Shown here piece by piece: positions 24,901 to 64,000 of a DNA stretch of 64,000 nt. The stretch is from Enoplosus armatus (lineage: Eukaryota; Chordata; Actinopteri; Centrarchiformes; Enoplosidae). The position numbers were made by a program, and so were the translations under genes. The stretch is from NCBI RefSeq assembly GCF_043641665.1, contig NC_092180.1, positions 15,245,891 through 15,309,890 of the forward strand, given 5' to 3'. Position 1 is the first letter of the stretch. Every line of letters starts with the position of its first letter. A model generated the notes under the pieces. It saw only the letters and a program-made list of their open reading frames with translations, was not told where the DNA came from and searched no databases.

Positions 24901-27900
24901 GGTCATCCTGGCTGCTTTCAGCGCTGATGCACTTCCTCACAAAGTTCACCTCATTAACAACTATCTCCCCTGGTGACAAACAAGTGAGAGAAAAACAACA
25001 CGCAAGTGTAAAACCTACAGTCTACCACTACCGTTCTAGGAAGAATGCAGCAAGTGAAGATTACAAAAGGCAGAGTAAAGAAGATGAAGATCAGTTGGTT
25101 TGACTTTATCTGAACATACTAGTGCTTGAGTTTCTGCAATGAATTCAGAGGCAACCCGTTACCAGACAAACGAGTGAATGAAATCCCACTGGTATCCAAT
25201 GATTACTAATGTGTATGAATTTGTTAAAATATCTAATGTTTTCAGAAAAAGAAACTTGTAATAGTAAAAGAGCCTCTAACTTACAAACATTGCTTTACAA
25301 TTAAATATACTGAAGATCCTCATTTTGTTGCATGAATTGTTGTTATTAAATATGACAAAGATTCAAACATAGTTTAGATGATTTCTTACTGTAATTTTCC
25401 TTCTCCATCTTTCTACCCTCATCTTTGCTGTTGTTGCTTCAAACATTTAACCATATATACTGCCAAGTACAGCAATAAATAGACTACTACAAAATAACTG
25501 AAAATATTACTTTTAAAAAACAAGTGAATCCCTGATATCTACTAATCAACAACCGATTTAACTGATGAACCTCTGTGCTGTTTTTAGGAGCAGGAAAGTA
25601 AATGACAAACACATTTCACAAGCTTCCTAAATAATGGAGAATCCTGCTATGCTTAAGGCTAACATGAAAACGAACATTACACATAACCTCTGAACCTAAT
25701 TGCCCAGTGCAAAAGAAAGGCCTATAAAAGGCCTAAAAAGCCTGACAACATTTCAGTGATAAATTTGGTGATTCTCCAAAAGCAGACACGGTATAACACC
25801 CAAATCTTTATATATCAATAGGTATGCAACCACTTACACACATCTCATCTTGAATGCTTTCCTATAAGAGTGGCATGATTGTGAAAGGCTGTGTTGCAAA
25901 ACCAATAGCTAAATGATTTTAAAAAGCTGAAGCTACTTTTCTCAAGTTTTCTGTTGAGCAGAAAAGGCCCTGCAAACGTCCAAAGTTTCTGTAATGACAA
26001 GTGGGACAGTAACCCCCTTCAGCTCTGCCACATGCAAGTCACATTATAGTATTATTAATTTATATTTTACTTTAGGCTAATGAGGCAGCTTTTCATATAC
26101 TATCTTATGAGTAACATGACTCTTGCCTCTTAACATGATCACAAAACGATTAATGCGTAGACAAGAATGCGGCTATAAAAAGTTTCCCCAGGGTTTTTAT
26201 AAGATGAGAACTGGGGCAGCAGGGTGGAGTCCTACAGACCGTCACATCAAAGGACTGTTTCAGAGCAGCGAGCAGCAAATGTTCAGCAAGTTAAAAACAA
26301 GTAAGCTGACAATGAAACCTGTTCGTCTGTCTGGCTCCAATATCAAGATGTGAAAGGAGCGACAACGGGGATGAATAGTTTGTTTCACTAGCCATTTAAC
26401 AGGTAGTCAATTAAAATGTTCATGTCGAGTTTGACCTGAATAAAACACACTTCACTAAAGTACAGCAGGTTTGCAAATGAACATTTTTTTAAAGAGTGGC
26501 TCTAAAGAAACCATAAAAAGATGTAAAACAGACAAACAACAACTAATTTATGTCTTACGAGTTATTTTACTTTTATGGAGGACATCGCTGTATATTTACT
26601 CCAAATAAAACACAATGTAACACTATGCAAAGGGTGTGTCGAGCCACTCCCACGAGGCTCCCAAGTCAGCTGCTCAGACCTGAAGCAGAATAAATCATTG
26701 AAATGAAGACTTGCTACTGCAATTATTGAACTAGCTATACTGAAGACTTTCACGCAATAACAGGAAAACATACATTGATTGGCACAGCTTGAGATAATTA
26801 AGAATTAATTAAGAATTCCCTATTCAAAATTACTTTTATGATTTATTATTTTAAAGCCGTTGATTCCTGTAAAAAGGTAACTTTCCACCAGTGAGAGGTT
26901 GAGACACCAAGGTGACTGAGAGGACCTGAGCTGCAAAGAGCACTAAACTGCTGCTCATGCAAATATTGTTGGCAAGGTGATGCTTCTAAATCCTCATGAG
27001 AGGATGCACTCGCATTGTGGAGAATCAGCAAAGAAAACAACTGAACAAAAGCCTGTTACATCACCTGCAATAGTTCAAATTAGGGTGCCACTGATTGACA
27101 AATACACTGATGTTTGAGAAACAATTGCAGATTACCAATGCTCCTAATAATGCTGTCAGACACTGACGAATTGGATTAAGTTCCTGTTTTTTTGTATTCA
27201 AAAAGCTGAAATAAGGAAATAAGATCAGATTAAAGGCAATTTGTAAGTTACTTGCATTATCTTAGGCTGAGAAGGAATGACGCATTTTTGCCTGAGCTGA
27301 AATGCTGGTTTGACCAGTCTGACTAAACACTATGAGCTATGTAAAACAAAAATAGGATGATTTATTATCCAAGTCCACAAAATGAGCTTCATGTAGGCTT
27401 TCATGGACAAATACTTTGAGAGTGTATAGTAATCTAAGGAAATGCAACATTGACTCACAGTGTTGCAAACAGGACAAAAGGAAGTAACATACCCAATTCT
27501 CTGTTTTAGAGGCTTTGTGTTGAACTCTGACAGCCCGTCGCTGAGGTTGACAGTTAACGCCTCAGAGCCATCACAGATATCTAAATTTCAGTGTAAATTG
27601 GGCTGACTACTTTTGAGAACAGGTTTCTGTCAGCCATGTTGAAATAGTAATTAATTCCAAACTAACTACTCAGACACCTTCCTGGACAGTTTAGGTGGGA
27701 CAATCAGGCTTAATTGTCATTTTTGTTCTGACTTAATGATTCGTTCGAAGCACTGAAAACAAAATGGAGATGTGGGCACTGATGAAGAAGTCTGGAACCA
27801 GGCTAAAGACACTGCTTTCTCTATTTATTACAACATAAATTAAATGACAAACTATAGGCCTTTTTGCCAAAGTACAAGTCTGCTGGGGTGGATATGGTTT

Positions 27901-29617
27901 ATCTGATACTGTGTAAAGGTAAATACAGTCTTTTGTCTGGTTAATAACATAATGTCTAAATAAAATGTCAGTACAGCAAGAATGTCTGATCTGCTTTCGA
28001 TCAAACAGATGGGTTTCGTTCAGTTAAAACTTTTATTTGGTGCCAACTATTCTTCAGATAATGCAGAAAATAGACTTACCTTGAAGTAACTTAGGCTCCA
28101 ACTTTCTAATGGGAGGTTCAATAGTTTTCTTAACATCAGTCTACAGAAAAAGCACAAGACACATCAGAGTTAGTTAAACACTAGCTTGTCATATGGTTAA
28201 TGAATAATGGCAATAATGTGTCATTACAATGTAGAGGGGCTAGAATATTACCACTCAAATGTGTCCTTGCGTTGCTTACAAAGCATGAAATATAAGTGTA
28301 CAACTGATTAAAAAAAAAGAGAATTGTATTAGGGCTGGCAAAGATTCAACCCTGGCCACCATACAACCACGTTGAACATCCTGTTGCAGAATTAATGTTG
28401 CATAAACACTTACAACATGCAGTAAGCGATGACAAGCCTGTTGAAAGTTGTTTACAAAACTAGAAGGAACCAAAAGATACACAGCAGTCAACTAGCCTAA
28501 TGCTATTAATACTGTACCCCCAAATACTGCTCACACTTGCAGATACAGTGACAGCCCATAAGCATTTGGACAGTCATGTGATTTTCATTATTGGCTCTAC
28601 TCCAGCACACTGACTTCAAGTGAATGAATGACTATGAGGTTAAAGTGCTGACTTTCAGCTTTAAGAGTGTTTGGCGTGGGCATGTAGGAATCTGGTATCA
28701 TTGATATTCCCTCATAAATGTGCAATAACTGCAATGTTTGTTGTGCATGTAGTGCTAGCTTGGAAGCATTTACCTGGACTGAAATAAGTAATTAAGTAAT
28801 CAGTATAACCTTTATTCGCAGTTTACAATTTTTAAATGATTACCAAGACCAGAGCATGCCCATGACATATGATGATTGAACTACAATCCGTTTTCAAAAG
28901 CAAAACGCCAATGTTAAAATGTTATCTAAATTCAATAAAACTTCCCAACTCTAGTCTTGACCTTGCCTGTACAAACACTTGGTTTTGTTTGGGTTGTTGC
29001 ACCAGCGTCTGTAAGCAAACCCTTTGAATGGCTGTCTGGAGAAGCGCAAACACTTGAAGGCAAAACACGGCAAATACGAGCCCATTCCCACACAGAGGAT
29101 GCCAAATTACTGTAATAGAGTAATTATTCTCTTTTTCATAATGGTATCAGATTCACCATACAGGTTTCTCCAATTCTCCAAATTAAACAACAGTAGGTAT
29201 AAAATATTGCGACTTCTAGACAGTGACATTTCATTTGATATTAACTGCGAAGACGCTAAAAGCAATCTGGTTAAATGCTTCTGCTATGAAACTCTAAATG
29301 TTACAACTTTTTTTGTGTGTTTGGTGATTCCGATCAACACAGCAGGACGTCAGTGGGGCTGCTTACAGATTGCACCTCTTTTTCGGGCTATCTCTTCCTA
29401 TAATCTTGACCACACGTCAAACATCAAGTTTCCTTCCGCAGCACCCCAGTCAGGACAACTTCAGCCTTTATTAATTCAAGAAAATATTTGACACGGTATC
29501 GTGAGAATCCACCGTGAAACGCACACTCTCTGCTGTTATCAGACACAAGCAAATACATACCTGCACAGGAGGAAGATAACACTTGAAGGTTGGTTTCATG
29601 GGTTTGACAGAAAACAT
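15385..29617 (-). CDS. mtmr10: Myotubularin-related protein 10 (inactive phosphatase), 16 coding exons
   Basis: Join, 5' to 3' on the minus strand: 29617-29561, 28140-28080, 24969-24833, 24228-24156, 23331-23189, 20886-20793, 20643-20496, 19688-19601, 19342-19254, 18974-18844, 18677-18608, 18140-18070, 17833-17661, 17570-17400, 16895-16713, 15996-15385. All introns are GT-AG and all phases add up to 766 codons plus stop (human MTMR10 is 777). It starts MFSVKPMKPTFKCYLPPVQ. A PH-GRAM domain occupies roughly 30-190 and the phosphatase-like domain roughly 200-560, with SDWDREIKRTGASEWRVCSI, KSHPQRSEVVRSDLDKCLPN and KEWVMAGHRFLDRCNHLK; it ends ARIWLSTETLANDAL. The catalytic CxxxxxR loop is replaced at residues 388-395 by EEEDRDLN, so it should not dephosphorylate PI3P or PI(3,5)P2. 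Dead myotubularins usually act by pairing with active ones at endosomal membranes; that role is inferred here. The paralogue MTMR12 fits less well. Confidence 0.96.
17661..17833 (-). CDS. mtmr10: mtmr10 exon carrying the dead active-site loop
   Basis: Residues 388-445. Aligned from the conserved SLVQLMLDPQYRS onward, the active myotubularin loop CSDGWDRT corresponds to EEEDRDLN: the nucleophilic Cys becomes Glu388 and the catalytic Arg becomes Leu394. This matches the known inactive state of MTMR10. The exon begins with the second base of codon 388 and ends GAG|GTGTTT. Confidence 0.93.
22757..23010. mobile_element. Short MITE with TTAA ends, inside an mtmr10 intron
   Basis: A 254 bp element with terminal inverted repeats: TTAAAGCCACCATGTGTA on the left and, in reverse complement, TTAAAGCCACTATGTGTA on the right (17 of 18 identical). 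The outermost TTAA on both sides looks like a duplicated TTAA target, as in piggyBac-type transposons. It encodes nothing and so is non-autonomous. I recall the 'cacatagtggctttaa' end as common in fish genomes, but the superfamily is inferred. Confidence 0.75.
28545..28690. mobile_element. Fragment of a Tc1/mariner-type fish MITE
   Basis: The sequence CAGTGACAGCCCATAAGCAT followed by TTGGACAGTCATGTGATTTTC, and later GACTTTCAGCTTTAAGAGTGTTT, matches the body of a fish MITE I know, whose ends read CAGTGGCGGCCAAAAGTATTTGGACA. Only the left end and part of the interior are visible; the right inverted repeat is not found nearby. It lies in mtmr10 intron 1. Confidence 0.6.
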
Positions 29618-29672
29618 TGTTTATGTCCGCCCTCTCAGTGATGTTCCTAAACGGGCGACTGGCAAGCGCTTG

Positions 29673-30106
29673 GCTGCTGCCAGTGGAAAAAAACAACCCA
29701 AAAGGAGCCTTTAAGAAAGTTTAGGTCAGCTCTTAGCTGAGTAAATCCGAGACGTCCGTGTGTAAAATATTCATCGAGACAGCCTGGGCCAGCGACGGCA
29801 CTCCTCCATTTCGATAAGCCGTCAAGTAGCAGATTATGCTCGTTTAGCTGGTTGAAAAAGTTGACAGAAGTTAACGTTGAGACGTCGGCGTTAGCTTGGC
29901 TAGCTAGCTAGCATAAAGTACTACATGAAGTTTATAAATGCCGTCCACGCGCAGAGATAACACAATGAAAATAATTAGAGGCGCCCGTTGTGTGTCTACA
30001 TCTTCTTTCCACCTGTTACTGTCTTAGTTACCCTCAGTGACTTCCTGAAAGTCTAACAAATTCAGCCAAACGCAGTACCTGATGCTGTGAAGGACTTAAC
30101 GGCCAT
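29673..30106 (-). promoter_or_regulatory. mtmr10: mtmr10 5' leader with an upstream ORF
   Basis: On the minus strand an upstream ATG at 30106-30104 is followed by a donor (CATCAG|GTACTG, exon end 30079). An acceptor with a pyrimidine tract and tandem CAGCAG (exon start 29676 or 29673) lies before the main ATG at 29617. Splicing these gives a 27-codon ORF ending in TAA; one codon (ACA) separates it from the main ATG, in the same frame. The splice sites and frames are seen in the sequence. That this leader is transcribed is inferred. Confidence 0.5.
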
Positions 30107-30200
30107 GTTTATAAAGAGCCGAGGTCCCGCCCTACTTCCGGGCTCGGCTGTTGAGCTGTATTTTTGTACCGAGACTTTCTGTCATCAAACTTTCTGAAAA
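30107..30200 (-). promoter_or_regulatory. mtmr10: mtmr10 promoter region
   Basis: A GC-rich patch just upstream of the leader holds, on the minus strand, a GC box (GGGCGGGAC) and an ETS-type CCGGAAGT, close to a TTTATAAA stretch near the upstream ATG. These are typical core-promoter motifs. The exact start site is unknown. Confidence 0.5.
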
Positions 30201-30346
30201 GCTGAAACGGGATACTGGGGAACTCTGCCGATATTCTAAGCCAAATAGATATCTAGCACTGCACATGATAGTAAATATTGATAACCTTGTTTTAAATATA
30301 AAACAACGATTATTTTGTTAGCGTTCATCAAGTACACCACCCGTGG

Positions 30347-30359
30347 ACTACAACTCCCA
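30347..30359 (+). promoter_or_regulatory. ZNF143/Staf-type site
   Basis: ACTACAACTCCCA matches the core of the ZNF143 (SBS) motif, which is enriched near vertebrate transcription start sites. It lies about 240 bp upstream of the predicted mtmr10 leader, in the gap shared with the divergent myo1e gene. Confidence 0.45.
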
Positions 30360-32302
30360 TTAGACGTTGACAAAACTAGAGTCTTGCGGCGTGTGTCATG
30401 TTTTTTTTAAAGTAACTTTATTTCACAAAATATACAAACTCTTGTGGGAACAACAAAATTAGATTCATAGCAATATTATGTATTTCATTTGACAGATTGT
30501 CCAAATAAAACTACAATTTGATGAGTCAAACACAACCCACATAGGTAGGCCTACAGGTGTACTCACAGTACACTAACAAACCAAAGATTTACCACTGAGC
30601 AATAGCAAATTAAGGGCAGATAAAGAAAACTAAATAAAACAAGGTTGAATTTCCAACAGAAATACGTTTACCTTAGTAGATTTTATGCACTAGATGTCAC
30701 TATTGGTTCATTACTGGAGCCTTTGGGCTGTGCACTAAATAAGGGTAGGCTATTGGAAAACAGTATCATTCTGGTAATTATAACACCACATCTATCCACA
30801 TTAAATCATAAAACAGGGGTCCCAAGAGACACCAGTTCAACTGTTGAAGTTTAGGATTATCAGATAAATTAATAATAGTTTTCTAAACCACGTTGGCACC
30901 ATCCTTGAATGATAATATTTATTTTGAAGACACTGAAATACTTCAGCATCAGTAGTTAATTTGCTCACAAAGCTTTATGAATCTCATTATTTTTGCACAG
31001 AATTTAAATTTATTAAAAAGTTCAGTTAATTTCAGTTGAATGGTTAAGACGGAAAAGGTAAAGTAAGGAAAATATTCCAAACATTTGCCATAACATTTCA
31101 ACCATAAATGTGTCACACATTTCAGTCATCTAGTATGACAAAACTGAGAAATCAGTCTTTATATTCAGTCAGTAACGAGTTCATTCTCACATAGTGCAAC
31201 CTCTCATGTCAAATTTAAAAGGTACAGCTCATGAGCTAAATTCTCAAACACATTGTTTACATATACCAAGGTACCAACTTTCCTGTACATTATTTTCCCC
31301 ATTTGTGTTGTGTTTAGCATCACAGCAACACACTCACAAGTTGAGCCGAAAGCAGTCTCAGGAGACAATGGCGGATAGGAGTAAAATAGTCTTTACTCAG
31401 GTTTTGAAGGCATGCTTACAGTCTGATGATCTGGCAGAAGAGAAAGTGGCAGACATTTAAACTGGGGTTTGATGCAGTAAGTAGGAACAGGTGTGCAGGC
31501 AGGGACAGGTGATGGGCAGAGGAGGGTGCCTGGTGGACAGATGAGGAATGGAAGGACAGTTCTGAAATTATATGAGGTTAGTATTGCACAGGGACAACAG
31601 ACTAACCTGAAATATTATTAGGATTGTCAGTGCTGCCTCACTGCTTTGTAGCATGTCTGTTCAGCCAAAAATATTTCTTAGGGCAGAGATTATATTTATA
31701 ATGAAACAATGAAAATTCTGCCTAAAATCTGATCTGATGCACGACACACAATGAAATCTAAAAATCAGTTGTAACCAAAAACATGTTAAGATGTATAGAA
31801 GTCGAACATCCCCACATGACATCATCGTTGTATGCTGGAATTACATAAGTGAAGTACTTTAAGTCTGAAAGTAGATATAGAGACAAAATGCTAAAAGAGT
31901 GCCAGCATGTTGATAATAAACAGTGATTCTGACTCTGTTGAACACCTGCATAATGCTCTTGGTAAATGCCGTGCTGTGCATGTGTTGTCCTACAATGTCC
32001 ACTGGGTGTTGACAAAACACTGCACCAAAAGTAACGCCAAAGCTCTATGACTCTTGTGTATCTATTATGCATACATTATAAATGCTCTATTTATGTGCTA
32101 GTCATTTATTTGCTTCTGTCAATACAAGTGGATACACTGTTTTTCTTCACTTTCACATGATAAATACTAGGCGGTTATATTTAATACAAGTGAGTCCTCA
32201 ATATGTTCTGGTGAGCAATTCACATTGGTTTTAATGTTCATCTTGTAGTCAGTCTTGTGATGTAAAAGTATATCTAAAATATGATAACAACACACACACA
32301 CC

Positions 32303-32352
<50 letters not shown>

Positions 32353-33170
32353 TCTACTGGGTACAGAGGCAGCCTGTTAGACAGGTTACACCCAGAGAGT
32401 CGCCTCACCGCCCAACATCATTTCAAGACGAGCCTCAGTCTGGCTGGAGACTTGTTGTGAGAAGTGGATACCAGTGCCACCCATGCACTTCAAAAGGCAT
32501 TTGAGTTGCATTTTATCTCTCTGAGGAGAGAGTAGGACTGAATTACTGCTCAGAATTTGGGGACTACCTTTGGAGGAAGAAGATAAACACTGTTATAAAT
32601 CAAAGGAGGCCTGTATGCCAGTGATACTGAGACGCTGGGATCTCCCGTCCGTGTATGAAGTTCTTCCACATGCAGCGTGTAAAAAGGAAAATGCCCTCTA
32701 ATATTGTTCTTTCACAAACTTGTATCAACTTGGATACTGCAAACGGCATGGAAATATCAGTTGCACTTAAACATGACTCCTGTTGGTCACTGTTTAACTT
32801 GACAGAAGCTAAAGGGCTTAAAACAAGTTACATTTTAAAGCACATAAAGACAAACGTGCAATAAGGTTTGATAAATGTTGGTATAAAAGAGTTATGGATG
32901 GTTGCTATGCACAAACAAGAGAGAGGGGGCAAGTAAAAACAGCAGAAACTACTAAGGAAATAGTTTTTACAATGTAACCTACATTAATGTACGTTGGGGA
33001 TGTACTGTGCTGTCAGTGAAAAGAGAGCTCAGGTTTATAAAGGGACTGACGCTGAGATAATTTTGGCTACTTGTATTTGAGTCTGTTGTTAGGGAGCCCC
33101 AAAGCTGCGCATGCCCAGTTGTTTCACTCCCAGCAACTAATGAATATTTAAGTACATCCCGCGTTCAGCG
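30360..33170. other. Intergenic region between mtmr10 and myo1e
   Basis: This lies between the two divergent genes. No convincing ORF or exon. It is AT-rich except for a (CA)n tract at 32291-32349 and a purine-rich stretch at about 31480-31560. I could not assign the latter to a known repeat. Confidence 0.6.
32291..32349. repeat. (CA)n microsatellite
   Basis: About 28 CA units with one CCG interruption near 32301-32304. It gives a spurious all Cys-Val reading frame on the minus strand. Confidence 0.95.
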
Positions 33171-33526
33171 CCATTTGATTGGACCTTGTGGCTCAGTTTC
33201 CTGTGTTATGTTTTAGAGCCGACTTTTGAGGGCACTGCTCCCTCCGTACATTAACCATCCAACTCGCAGTTTGAACGCCGCTCAGCTGCTGTCAGTGTCG
33301 GACTCAGATCTGTCTGCACAATGGACGGAGGGCACCGCTGAGAAGCCGCATCCATGCTTCCAGGAGGTTATCGGGAATATCTTGTGTAAACTTGGATTGT
33401 GTCCTCTGGCTTTAGGTTCAGCAACTAGAGTTGTTTCTTTCTGAAACAGTGTGAACTTCACTGAGGTTCGCACCAATACTGGATCGCGAGGAATACGACA
33501 GAGAAGACTGCGACTGAAGGCAGAGG

Positions 33527-33529
<3 letters not shown>
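33171..33529 (+). promoter_or_regulatory. myo1e: myo1e promoter and first exon (5' UTR plus ATG)
   Basis: A GC-richer patch with an inverted CCAAT box (ATTGG, 33178-33182) is followed by leader sequence ending GCAGAGGATG|GTGAGC. The start codon is the last three bases of the exon (33527-33529) and the donor is consensus. The leader has short upstream ORFs, for example ATG at 33320 ending at TGA after six codons. The transcription start is not fixed; the left limit is approximate. Confidence 0.65.
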
Positions 33530-63696
<30,167 letters not shown>

Positions 63697-64000
63697 GTAA
63701 GTGTTTTTGGCCGTTTCACAGGCTGACACATGGCTACTGGAATTTAACTCTGCAGCAACACATAAATTAGATTAACAGGTATTAACTTTGAGCATTTAAA
63801 CAGATTAAACACAAAGGATAAGACTAATTTATAGAGTATGTGGATTAAGTTCTATCTCCTGATTGAGACAGCAGACCTCAACGTGCTTTTTCTAATCTGA
63901 TTACTTGTTTGTTTAGTTTGCTTCCTGTTTAGTCCTTGACTTGTTGATAGGATTGGACAAACTAAATGGAGGTGTTTTTTTGTATTATTTTGATTTGCAA
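63697..64000 (+). other. myo1e: Start of myo1e intron 11
   Basis: Intronic sequence running off the window; nothing recognised. Confidence 0.85.

Noticed and set aside
29024..29491. 155-codon plus-strand ORF in mtmr10 intron 1
   Set aside because: It is one of the longest frames outside the known genes, but it has no recognisable domain, lacks a promoter-like context, and lies antisense in an AT-rich intron. Treated as a chance ORF.
31320..31570. Possible LTR or repeat remnant upstream of myo1e
   Set aside because: The purine-rich 'gcagg/gacagg' text looks repeat-like, but I found no terminal repeats, primer-binding site or coding remnant.

Overview
This is vertebrate nuclear DNA, almost certainly from a teleost fish. 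Genes are split into many short exons with GT-AG introns, (GT)n/(CA)n microsatellites are abundant, and introns carry interspersed repeats that I recognise from spiny-rayed (percomorph) fish genomes. The species cannot be named from the sequence. No tRNA, rRNA, CRISPR array or prokaryotic feature was seen.

The window holds three protein-coding genes. (1) An ataxin-1-like gene (atxn1l) lies on the minus strand. It has two coding exons (8736-7669 and 6579-5077) encoding 856 residues, a long 3' UTR filling 1-5076, and a probable non-coding first exon ending at 10835. (2) mtmr10, the catalytically dead myotubularin-related protein 10, is also on the minus strand. I resolved it as 16 coding exons from 29617 to 15385, 766 residues, with every splice phase consistent. 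(3) myo1e, a long-tailed class I myosin, is on the plus strand. Its start codon is at 33527-33529, followed by a 16 kb intron and ten further exons. The window ends inside the motor domain, after codon 396 of a protein that is about 1,100 residues long in human.

atxn1l and mtmr10 are in tandem. mtmr10 and myo1e are head to head, with about 3 kb between their putative promoters. Apart from proximity I see no functional link: ATXN1L is a nuclear transcriptional co-regulator, MTMR10 a phosphoinositide-phosphatase-like scaffold, and MYO1E a membrane-actin motor.

The most interesting observations are these. Intron 2 of myo1e carries a perfect U12-type (minor spliceosome) 5' splice site. The fish ATXN1L has an RRWSSP motif like the regulatory Ser776 site of ataxin-1, and a largely CAA-encoded Gln/His tract after the AXH domain, not before it. 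A predicted upstream ORF in mtmr10 is in frame with, and stops one codon before, the main AUG. Three equally spaced TGACCT half-sites lie in myo1e intron 1. A complete 254 bp TTAA-flanked MITE sits in an mtmr10 intron, and a GIY-YIG endonuclease remnant of a retroelement sits in a myo1e intron. The rest of the non-coding sequence looks ordinary.
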